A DNA stretch of 64,000 bases from Styela clava (taxonomy: Eukaryota > Chordata > Ascidiacea > Stolidobranchia > Styelidae), in the NCBI RefSeq assembly GCF_964204865.1, contig NC_135252.1:17133383-17197382 (forward strand). The letters are read 5' to 3'. Every line of letters begins with the position of its first letter. Positions within the stretch are counted from its first letter, which is position 1. Positions 49,023 through 59,900 of the stretch are shown in pieces. Both the position numbers and the translations under genes were made by a program. The notes below the pieces were generated by a model. That model was not told where the DNA came from. It worked only from the letters and a program-made list of their open reading frames with translations, and did no database searches.

Positions 49023-49746
49023 AAAACAATGAAAAAAGTCAAACAATAAATAAAAGAATATAAAGAAGTGAAAGCCATGAAAGCTTTAAGAAAAACCAAG
49101 CCATGAAAAACTACACTGATTGCTTGGTTGGGCATTGCGGAAAAGGTGATAAGTGGTTTAATATACAAACAAACGCAAAACCATGGCGGCAAATTCGGTG
49201 TGCGGACACTCATAAAAGCAATTATTAGGAAAAACACTAATCACACGTGACGATTTTATATTTTTATAATTCGTTTTATAATTCGTATATACAATATGAC
49301 TTATTGAAATGGTGGTAATTAAAACCATGATATTCAAAATTCTAAAAAAAATGAATAATAATCTTGATTTAATTCGGTAATTAATAATATAAAAAAAATA
49401 AAAAAAAAAGGAATTTTGACGATTTTGCACAAAAGCCTGCTGCACTGTTTTCTCGAGAACCGACTTCCTCGTTTACTTCCGTGATATTGGCTAATCAGCA
49501 AAATGCCAAAGGTGACGCACCGATACCGTAACAATTGCAATTTTTGACCGCTCAGACACTTTTCCGTCAGACCTATTTCAGACATAAATGTAATCATTAC
49601 CAGATTGTTGTAGTTTTGCTAGCAGTTTGTAAGTTTTTTTTTATTGTGTTTAAAAAAAAAAGGAATTAAATTAAATTTTAATCGGGCCGTGTAGAATTCC
49701 TAGAATAAAAATAGCCTTCTGGCGACTTCTTCCATCTACAAGCACT

Positions 49747-49834
49747 GAAAATTCGAAATTGATTGTTGCAGTAGGACATTGCACATTATGGAAAATTCGA
49801 AATTGATTGTTGCAGTAGGACATTGCACATTATG
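49747..49834. repeat. Perfect 44-bp tandem duplication
   Basis: Two head-to-tail copies (49747-49790, 49791-49834), each beginning GAAAATTCGAAATTGATTGT and ending CATTGCACATTATG. The units are identical, so this is a recent slippage or a collapsed/expanded assembly site. Confidence 0.95.
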
Positions 49835-50689
49835 GACATCATATGGTTATAATTGTATGGAACTAATGGAAGTTTTTGGAATCTGGAGGTTAGAAAATAA
49901 CATGCATTTTTTTGCATGGTTTGTGAACAATTTCTCTTGTGTCCCAACCACAATCTCTTCTTTCTCAGGTCTTTCAACTAGCAGTCTAATGATATTTAAT
50001 TAATATTAATCAATATTTACACAATTCAACAACTTCCACTCAAAGGTGTAAGGTAGTTTTCTATTGATTCCTCATTTGCAATCATTGAATATTGTACTCG
50101 CAGATATATTTTTCGTTTTTCAGGACGTCATGATGATCAATTTAAATGCTATCTATGTCAACATGAAAGGTGTATACATCAACAAAACTTGCAGACTGAT
50201 GAATCATCCGTGATGAATTTGAGCTGACCGCAGTGATCAACAACCTCAATTAAAGTTACTTGCCTATAATCCATGACCCTAGAAACTTTACTTGAACCTT
50301 AAACACCATATATATTCCCTTAACCAATTTTCCTACCTCTGTATCATACCGCCCTAATTAATTTTAATTATGATTACCGGTACTGTTATTGATTAATAGT
50401 ATTTAAAATAATTTGGACGTTATTTGGCTTGTTGTGGCTTCTATTTGATGAGTGAAGCAGGTCTAGCCCACCTCTTCATACATCTAACTTGGCAATTCTG
50501 ATTGGGCAATTTGGCAGTAGGTGACTCCATTTATAATCAGCTTGACGATATCTTTTGAGGAATATTTTTCTATCCACAATACATTACTCTTGTTGACTAA
50601 TTCGGTATCCAATTTGGCAATCCTCATGAAATTATTAATTTGGTGTGGCAAAAGATTTTATTCATTTTTTTTTTATTTGTTTGTATATT

Positions 50690-50990
50690 TTCCTTCCTTT
50701 TTACATTAAATTGTCTCGCCTTTTTCGCTTCCGACAGTATCATGTCTCGATGATTGTGTGTATGTGTGTGTGCGTGCGTGCCTTAATTAGTTTTTTTTTT
50801 TACTTTTGGGTGAGCGAACACGTACTACTTCTTTTATCAATACCTTTCCATCTAAAATCTGTACGTTTCAAACCTTACTCTAGGTTTTGTTCGCTTTCCC
50901 GATTCTATAATCAGTTACTTTTACTTTTATCTATTTTTTTTATCGTCTATTGCTGATTATGGAGTCGAAATAAACTTATACTTATACTAA
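50690..50990 (+). repeat. Dispersed 3'-UTR-like tail D2, copy 1
   Basis: Shares CGTTT-AAACCTTA-T-TAGG then TTTTGT-CGCTTTCCCGA with 55760-55805 inside the hAT element, and ends with AATAAACTTATACTTATACT, a retroposon-like 3' end. No coding part visible. Confidence 0.5.
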
Positions 50991-51293
50991 CAGAACTGCA
51001 GAAAGCTGGAAAGTGAATACCATACCGGTACGGTACCATACCTTGCAGCATCGTCCAAAACAATGAAGAATGGCATAAAATAAATCAACACTTCAGAATA
51101 TCAAAGTTAAAGAGGGTTCATTATATGCAGCTCTTTGCTGGCACGGGGTTACAATTTTAAAGACAATTACAAATTCTTCAATTGCACGCGTGCCACAAAA
51201 GTCATCTTATTTCAAAGGCTCAAGTATTCATGTTGGATTTCTTGATTTCAAACAAGTGATGTCCTACTTAGCACTGAACAATGTTTTACAATT

Positions 51294-51628
51294 AGGATAG
51301 GATTTACATATTTATCCCGGGGGAGAGGAAAGCCGATAAGACGGCTTATCCATATGGCGAACCACGGCCTCTCGTCCGGTTACCATTCCAAGTCGGGTAT
51401 GGGATTAGTTATATAGTTTGTTTTCGGAAGCATGGACTTGGTGGTGGAGGAATCCGTAACCGACCAGCGGTTACGTGAACCACCCAACGACGGCGAGGAG
51501 TCCAGCAATCCTCTCGCACATAACCATCCCTGCATGGGATTCGAACCTGCGAACCCACGCAGAGTAATTAGAGGTGCGGTGGCGAGCGTATTCCTAACGC
51601 TTAGCCCGTTGAGCCACACCGCGGCGCC
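51294..51628 (-). mobile_element. tRNA-derived SINE, inverted full-length copy
   Basis: Reverse complement of the element at 47998, with tail ATAGGATTTACATATTTATC, box B as GGATTCGAACC (51538-51548) and box A near 51609-51620 on the minus strand, ending CACACCGCGGCGCC. By eye above 95 percent identical to that copy, so both inserted recently. Confidence 0.93.
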
Positions 51629-53034
51629 AATTAGGCAATGCATACATATGGCTCACTAATATTTCAAATGAATATAACTCATTTCTTTTTTTTATTATGA
51701 GCTTTATCCTTACTCAGTAGATATTATTATTATTTTTTTTCTTTTTACTGCCAATAATTTATATATTTTTAATCACATTTTCAACCACTTTACTTGGATT
51801 ATGTGGCACTTAGGACACAAGCATATTTTAACTTTTCTTCAGTCACATATTTATTTTTGCTCAAAGGTATTTCATTGTGTGAGTGTGTAATTGAACCTGC
51901 TTTTATTGTTTTGATAAATTCTTCTACATCTTAATGTTGCTTACCAGCATTGGTAGTTGTATGAATATTGTTTTGGCAAATGGTTCCAATGTATATAGCT
52001 ATTTTGTATTTTTCCCAGACACACTGCCCTAATCTTTTTTGCTGTGTTCACTACTGGTCATGCTTTGAATTTGCGGCTATTTCAAGCCTGTCTGTAGGCA
52101 ACTATAGCACTTTATTTTTGTGCTTTTCGAACAACATCATTCTATGATGGCTAACATATTTTCAAGGCCCTATTTCATATCCATAAGGAGCATGACCCCA
52201 CTTGCATAGCACTCTTATTGAAATTTGCTGTGTTCAATATTTGTTAGCAAACTTATCAAAGAAATAATCTATGGAATCAATTTGGAATTATTTTAGTGAT
52301 TCTGCAAATTTACACTTTATTTCCAATGTTCAAAACTTCATGCTGCCTTTCATGCATGCTTTTTTTTATCTGGTTCGTACATTTGATAACTTATTGGCGA
52401 ATTTTTTATGTATTTGAAAGCAAGATGTTTCCTACAGCTATTTACTTATTTAGCAATACACAATCTAGAATTCCAGACCCAGAGTTTGCTGCATTCAAAT
52501 ATTTGAAAATCAACTTCATTTATATATAATATATATGAAAATGGGGGTAAATTCTGGTGATTACCCTAATTGGACGGAAGAGGTCGTCAGAAGTCTATTA
52601 CATTTTTTTATCTACATAAATTTTGTTATATTTTGTGTAAATTGTCCACGGATCCCTTAAAAAGCATTGCCCGATTCTGAATCGTGTTTTTTGTATTCTT
52701 GTATTAATAATTTTTTTCGGTGGGCGGGCGCGTACTTTTACGTTTTTTAACTTTATTTCAAGTTATGCTCGCCTTCCAGGTATCTCTTCATTTTGTTTGT
52801 TTGTCCAGTTTTTGTGTTGTTTTGTTTTTATGTCAGAGTACCGAAATAAATGATTGATTGATTGATTTTATCCAACCAGTAAAAACAAACACAAACAATA
52901 TTCAAAAAAGAGGTAAGTATACATTTTCACTTTGGAATGGAAGCCGCGAAGAACCAAATCTGGTTATCGAGCAGCACCCAAGGTTCACTTTTAATATCTA
53001 GTTAAAAAGATCGGGTAATTTGATTGAAATAGTC
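51629..53034. other. Intergenic stretch left of the hAT transposon
   Basis: No exon recognised. Holds dispersed tail D copy 2 (52665-52870, ending in a GATTGATT run) and a short fragment of repeat E (52930-52985). Confidence 0.45.
52665..52870 (+). repeat. Dispersed repeat tail D, copy 2
   Basis: Matches 655-850 in block order and ends AATAAATGATTGATTGATTG, the pattern of a short-tandem tail of a non-LTR element. Confidence 0.5.
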
Positions 53035-56000
53035 CAGTGGCGGCGCGTCAATAGGGCCAACCGGGGCAATGCCCCGGTTGTTTTTTCGGTATAATAAAAA
53101 ATATTCGAAAAATACCTCAATATCGGTTGCACCAATGACATTGGTTGCACAATGTCATTGGTTGCACAGACTGTCTACACTAGCCATATTCTCCCGACAT
53201 GGTTCATTTTTCGCTCGCAAAGCCTTCGCCGAACGTCGACGGGGCGACGCCGATTTTGCCCCGGTTGCTCATTGTATATCGTATTTTCTCTTTTATCTTC
53301 CACTCGCCGCGTTTGTCTCGTTTGTTTTCTGTTTCTCTTACTAAATCATCGGGGCTAGCCCCGAAATTATGACGACACAATGCCGACGTTTCTTACAACA
53401 ACGTGTTGACATATTCACGCATTCCTTCTCGTTCGTTGGTTGCTTGAAGAGTTGATAGTTTCCTCGCCTTCGTTTTTGTCGCTTGTTTCGCTATTTGAAT
53501 CAGTTAGACCCCTTTAGTCCATTTGCTTTCGATTTTCCACATTCCTTTTGAGCTCCTCACTTCTTTCCGGCTTCGCATTTCTTAGGCTTAGACCTCATAA
53601 TGAATAAGGTTGATGCACTACTTCGCACTCCGTTTTCGCAGCTGCCGCTGGAACAAAAATTAGAGGTACAACGTCTTGGGCCTTATCAACCAAAAAATTG
53701 TTCACTGGAACAATCCCATGACGGAGGAAAGCGTCGGCGTACATTCTGCGCAGAAACTTGGTATAAAAAACACGAATGGTTGTGTTACAGCGAGGACAAA
53801 AATGCACTTTTTGTTTTTATTGCCTACTTTTTGCTACCGCCCGTGACTCACGTTGGTGTAAATTTGGTTTTAGAGATCTTAAACATCTTTCCGAGCGTGC
53901 CAGGGATCATCAATCTTCTATGGAGCATCTGGACAATGCAGTAAAATACCGAACATTCGGAAATGTTAATATTGCAGCACAGTTGGATGAAGGACGCGCG
54001 GTTTCTATTCGTCGGCACAACCAAAACGTCGAGAAAAACCGCCATGTTCTCGGTCGATTGATAGATGTTTTGAAGTTCATTGGTTGTCACGAGCTGTCCC
54101 TCCGTGGGCACGATGTACGGGCTGGCTCTTCTAATGGAGGGGTATTTTTGGATATGGTGGAATACACCGCATCCCTAGATACAGTATTGAGAGATCATCT
54201 TGATGCCGCAACTGTTTCGAAAGGGACATCTAAGGATATCCAAAATGATTTGCTCGACTCGATGTATAAAATTTATTTACAACATTTGGCTCTGGAAATT
54301 GAGAATTGCCAGTTCCTTTCGACTCAGTCTGACGAGACAACTGACATCACGTACAATTCCCAACTGGCTGTGATTTTTCGGTTTGTGAAAGATGGTAAAC
54401 CTACCGAGAGATTTCACAGCTTTGTACCAATCGTTGATCGCACGGCTTGCGGGATATCGGCTGTACTGAAAGAAGTGTTACAGCCTTACAACGCGAAGTC
54501 AAAATTGATAGCTCAAACTTATGATGGCGCGGCAGTCATGAGTGGGTCGAAACATGGTGTTCAAGTTTATATAAAAAAAGATTTTCCTCATGCGCATTTT
54601 TTACATTGTTATGCACACCAATTTAACCTCGTTATTAAAAATATGTGTCTTGATACGCCTCTCGTCCGTATATTTTTTGCAAATGTTTCGGGGTTTTCTT
54701 CATTTTTTTCCGTTTCGCCGAAGCGCTCTGACCTCCTTCGCCAGATATGTAGCCGCCGTCTCCCAGCTTGTGCACCAACACGTTGGAACTTCCAATCACG
54801 CGTGGTGCAGGGCGTGTCCGAAGTTAGGTCTGGGCTCATTGAGTGTTTCAATGGCATTCAGAGCTCTCCGGTTTGGGACGAACGCTCTGTGAGGGAGGCG
54901 GCAGGTCTAAAGCGTCTGCTAGAAGATGGTGAGTTTTCATTTTTTTCTCGCTTTTTTCTCCACAATATTCTATCACGTGGATGTATTATACGGCGCATTG
55001 CAGTCAAGGCTAATGGATGGAGCGTCTGTGCAGTCGTGTATTTCAGACTTCTGCGATGCTGTATCTCGTATCCGGGAAACAATAAAATACGACGACACAT
55101 GGAGTGCTTCTTTACGGCGCGGGCAAACAACGCAGCGTTTGATTTTGTCTGCAAAGGAATGCTGTGACATTCTGGTGAATCAAATAGGCGATCGTCTGCG
55201 CACTGAACACCTTGCCGCGTTCTCTTTGATGAACCCCAAAAATTTTTCAAAATTTGCACGTCAATTTCCCATCCATTTGTTGGCTACTGTCTCCAAATTT
55301 TACCCCATGATAAACGTGGGTAAATTGGAAAATGAATTACGATGTATATACACCAATCAAACTTTTTTGAACATCACATCAACTTGCGCGCTCTATGGGT
55401 TCCTCATAAATAACACTCTAGTAACTACCTTTGCGGCGTCTGCAAAATTTCTGGACATCATTTTGACGACGCCTATTTCTCCCGCCGACGCAGAGCAAAC
55501 ATTCAGCACGCTGAAGCGTATTAAAACGTATCTCAGAAACACAATGAAGCAAGATAGATTAAATTCCTTGACTGTTTTATCCATTCACAGAGACGTCATT
55601 TCTGGGATGCATGACTTTAATCAGCGCGTTATTGAGCATTTTGCTTCCAAGAAACCGCGGCGTGTTGCATATATGTTCAAGCAGTAGAAGTCTAGCAGCA
55701 TATATATCTATGAGTGAGCGACGCATGTCCTTATCTTTGCATTACCTTTCCTTTCTTCATAGTAACGTTTTAAACCTTATTTTAGGTTTTGTCTGCTTTC
55801 CCGAAGTTTCTGTTAATATGTCATTGTATTTATCTGGGTAAATATTGCCTTTCCTTTTGAAAGAGGTTTCAAAATAAACTATGTCTATATTTATTAATCC
55901 CTTGACTTGGACCGGTTTTAAAGACACTTTCTTATCGTAAAAAATTGTCGCTTTTGCCGATTGGTTGTTACCGATGGAATGGTTTTTATACTCATAAAAT

Positions 56001-56101
56001 GATGGGAGAACTTACAGCGCTCATCCTGTCCCCGTAGATGGGGGTGACTTGGTCCCGCAGTAGCTTGCCCCGGTTGTCAAAATGACCACGCGCCGCCACT
56101 G
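53035..56101 (+). mobile_element. hAT DNA transposon, near-complete
   Basis: 3067 bp. Terminal inverted repeats start CAGTGGCGGCGCGT on both ends (14 bp perfect), with a second shared block AACCGGGGCAA further in. The flanks suggest an imperfect 8-bp duplication: TGAAATAG (53025-53032, two bases before the left end) and TGAAATAC (56102-56109). The single gene inside (53600-55687) is a hAT transposase with two frameshifts. The element is GC-richer than the surrounding DNA, and its ends and gene are so well kept that it must have arrived recently. The 3' untranslated part (55690-55890) carries a block also found at 50690-50990. Confidence 0.93.
53600..55687 (+). pseudogene. hAT transposase with TTF-type zinc finger, two frameshifts
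   Basis: About 695 codons in three blocks. The ATG at 53600 opens frame 2; near 53807-53815 a T run is one base short, moving the reading to frame 1, which runs to 54930; there a run of seven T is one base too long and frame 2 resumes to the stop at 55687. The first break falls inside the TTF-type zinc finger (TFCAETWYKKHEWLCYS, then CFYCLLF). The RNase H-like core is recognisable: QSDETTDIT with the first Asp, YDGAAVMSG with the second, HCYAHQFNLV, a helical insert, and PADAEQTFSTLKRIKTYLR near the C-terminus, the hAT dimerisation motif. It would cut and paste elements with CAGTGGCGGC ends. As written it is not translatable in full; sequencing error in the T runs is an alternative. Confidence 0.9.
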
Positions 56102-56991
56102 TGAAATACTGTTATTGGCGGGGAGTGCCATATGGTTTTGTCGATTTATATAACTAAAATATATTATTAGAGATAGATAATTATTAGACATTATTTACGA
56201 GATGCATAAATCGTAGACGAACGGGGGGATTCAGGAACATAATATTTATTTAAACCATGCTGGTCTGTCGAGTGCGCAAAGATCAACACCACTTTTGATT
56301 TCCATATGTCTAGGTCAATTCTGGTAATTTTATTCTCCCGTTAATCATAGTTTGTTAGCTAAACACGTCCCTAATCGAAGGCCATGCTCTTTATACTAGA
56401 CCTATATATTGAATATATGCAAATGTAGTACAGTTGCGTTATTTCGCTGAAAGTCAATGTGCGCAAATGTTCATGGGTACAAATATCCCAGCATGCAAAT
56501 GCCGTTGGGTTCGATCGATATGCGGAGCCTACAGTCGTCCGTCCATTCATACCTTTACAGGTGGTTGCTAGCTACCCCACTTTTGGCCAAAGAATGTGTA
56601 TTAAAGATCCTTATTTTTTTTTTCGAAATTGTCAATACTCAATTCATCTTTCAGTTCCTAATAGCTGACCACAAAAGACGATGTGGTTACATACGATTCA
56701 ATTGGGCATTCATTATATCACTTATGGATAGATTAAATAATAATTACCTGATGTCAGTGGCATGACAGGAATCAGTCCTCGACGTGGACAATATTTTCTT
56801 GCGCATTTCAAAACATGTTTTTCTGTCGTGAATAATATAAATGCTAAGGCGTTTTAGTTAACCTAATTAGTTGAAAAGGATAGATGGAATGAGTTGTTCA
56901 ACTGATTTATTAAGACGATCTGATGAATTTTGGTTTGCAGTATTACTTACCGGTATTAGTGTTAATGATTTTAGGAAGGTAACTCTGAAAA
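56102..56991. other. Intergenic stretch before the receptor gene
   Basis: Nothing recognised apart from the likely promoter and 5' UTR of the gene starting at 56992. Confidence 0.4.
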
Positions 56992-59900
56992 ATGACTCGA
57001 TTTAGTGTGATTTATCGTTGTTTTCTAGACGTTTTGCTGCTTATATGCTGCAATACTGCATATGTCGTCGGCTTTGAAGGGAATTGTCCAAAACACCCAG
57101 GTAATGTACAATAATACTCCACTTTTTTACTAATAGTAGAGATTTTTCAAGCACTGTGCGCTTGAAAATTAACGCCTGTCTATCGCTTCGCTTCCATTGC
57201 AAAATGAGTCGCCTGAAATCTCAGGGCCGTTTTTGGACCAGCCGCCGAGAACGTAGCTAAAGTTGGACCTATTAATGCGACTCAACATGACGCTAACTCG
57301 GGCTTTTCGCTCCGAACAAGGCCAGGTGAGAGCAGCCACTAATTTCTAACGATATGTTATTGACGAATCTCTCAACAGGCTCACTTCGCTGTCGTGGTTA
57401 TACAAGCATGGTCCCCTGACCAGGCCTATGGAAGGATCCACATTACGTATATAATTTATCATTAGTAATCGGCAATCATCAATACAATATAACTTAGAAA
57501 TTCATTTATCTAATACGTTTGCAGAAAACTATGGAGAGACTAAAACAATCTCCAACATCGAATATTTCTACAATGTTTCAAGAACAAGTGAAGACAAAAT
57601 CGAAGTTTCTCTGGTAATAACGTGGGATGTTATCGGCAATCATGGTTAGTCCCTACCTAAATATTTTAAGCAAAGCGGAGGCAGAATTATGTCAACTCAA
57701 TTTTCTTGTTTGTGTATAGGTTCAGAATCCGATGGAATACTATTTAATACGGGCAGTGCTCTAAGTAGTGAAAAAGCAGAAATTTACACAAGAAATACGC
57801 AAGCTTTGACAAAGTTGGTTCATTTTGATGTTGGAATTCTTCCCGATATTTAACAGACCAATTATTATTTTGGAGATTTATATCACGACTAACTTCGAAC
57901 AAAATTGAGTATACCCTCGAATATACTGATGTACAAACTACGACCTTAGTAAAAGCATTAACCTAACTATTTTCTTTGATTCGTCATAATGAACCTGTAA
58001 AAATATGTTAATTATGACTCATGGTTAGATATCACAAGGCTTTAGAAAACTTTTTGTCACAAATTGAGCCTTCCATCACCGAAGTATGAATATTGCTCCT
58101 CATTGATCGACCAATGCCGAAATGCAATTAAGTTTTTGTAAATTTCATTTTTAATTCAATCAGATTCTAAGTGGGGAACTCAAATTCTACAATAACTTTC
58201 TAAAAACATTTGAATTCGCAACAAAGTTATTTTGTAACAAATATCCTATTTTTTCATAAATAGGAATATACCACGAATCAAAACTAAAGATAACTTTTCT
58301 GTAAAAAAAACAGCATGTCTTTTTCATTCAGGGAAGAAGAACAAATTTGCAAAGACTTACTATTTTATAACAGGACAAATCTCACAGACGACAAGTTAAA
58401 CATTCTCTGTAGACATAATGGAAACCGTTACGAGTGTCTAAATTGCACAACAAATAATCTTTGTAACGCAATAAATAATTATGCATATTTAGACAAGGTA
58501 ATGTATGTCAAAGATTTGTGACATTCTGTTTATTCTCTTTTGTAAAGAACATTATACGATTTGCTCCAATATAGGTAATTTCTCATTTGGAAATCACTCT
58601 TTTTTGAATACAATCTTTCTCATGGCTTTTATCATGTAACAGGAAATTTTGAGGAACTAATTTTGAGGAAAGATTTATCCTTTAAATGAGTATAAATAAG
58701 GTGCGAAGTTGTCCGCAAAGACGCCAGTGAGTGACGAGACTGGGTTTCATCGAAAGGACGTTATGTGGTCCTTGATTAAAACGAGTGAAATCCTTGTTAA
58801 GTTTGTATATTTCAATCCTCAATTTAAAACGACGTAACGACGATAAAACCATTTATACAAATCGAAATAAAACGGTAAAATAACTTCAAGTTGGAATGTC
58901 AGACAGAATCTTGCGTCTTTGATGTGTGTCTTGCCGCAGCTAAAAGTTGAGTGCCATCAAAAATTTAAAAGCACAAAACCAAGCGTGGTCAGCATGACGA
59001 GGCGCCTATTCATTAGGCGAAGGGAAGTAAAAACGAAGCAATATTTTCTGGCCTCACGCAATATTCTTTTGCATAGGAGACTCGTCTCCTGCAATGGAAC
59101 AATGTGCAATTCGGCCAGAAGCACGATATCGTCCTCAGAACTTATGTAAATTACACTTTGAGTGAAAAAACTCGAATGGATTTATACGGATTTTGCATGC
59201 ATGAGCTTGTTGAAAGACAAAATATGAACGAGTTGGAAGCTTCAAAACTGTGCAAACATTTGGAATTTGATTCTGGAGGTCACTGCATTCTTTGTATTTG
59301 ACGAATAGAAATCAGCACGACACGATTGTATTTATGCGTCATATAATTTAGAGTTCATTTGTAAAAATGAAATGCAACATAATTCTTAGTCTTTCTAAAC
59401 TTCCGTATTTTATGATTTTCAAAAAGTTTGAAGCTGCTTCACGAACGAATTTTGAAAATTACTAAAATTAACATTTATAGAATAAAAAATTATCAAAACA
59501 TAGATATATACTAAAGTTACTGATAATATAATTGTATTGTTTTATTTTATGGATTAGTACATCTTGTTACTCAGCGAGTACGGTGGTTTCAATTGATCAT
59601 TCATGACAGTCTATCCACTTTTATATATATTTAGGCGATTACTGTTCTGGACCAGTATCAAGTCTTGTTATGAAACCGAAATACGATCTCGCAAACAATT
59701 CAGCTCCGATAGAAGTATCTTGGAATCTTCCACTCGATATTGCAAAAAATTCAAAAGTAACTTCTTTCAGAATAAAATTGAACGGTCAAGAAGGAATTGA
59801 AAAGGTAATCTCACCAAATGGTACAATTATTTTCAACTATTGTAAATATTACTTTAATTGCAAAAATCTCTAATTCGTGTAGACAATATGGTGTGCCGAT

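Larger units (their letters stand above)
48349..51293. other. Repeat-rich intergenic stretch
   Basis: Holds a GATA run (about 48522-48547), repeat E copy 2 (48861-49022), a 44-bp tandem duplication (49747-49834), a GT/GC-rich simple run (50755-50782) and a 3'-UTR-like tail (50690-50990). No gene recognised. Confidence 0.5.

Noticed and set aside
50124-50228. Short CxxC-containing frame preceded by TTTTTCAG, considered as a BIR or zinc-finger exon
   Set aside because: Only one CxxC pair with no further zinc ligands at the right spacing; no neighbouring exons.
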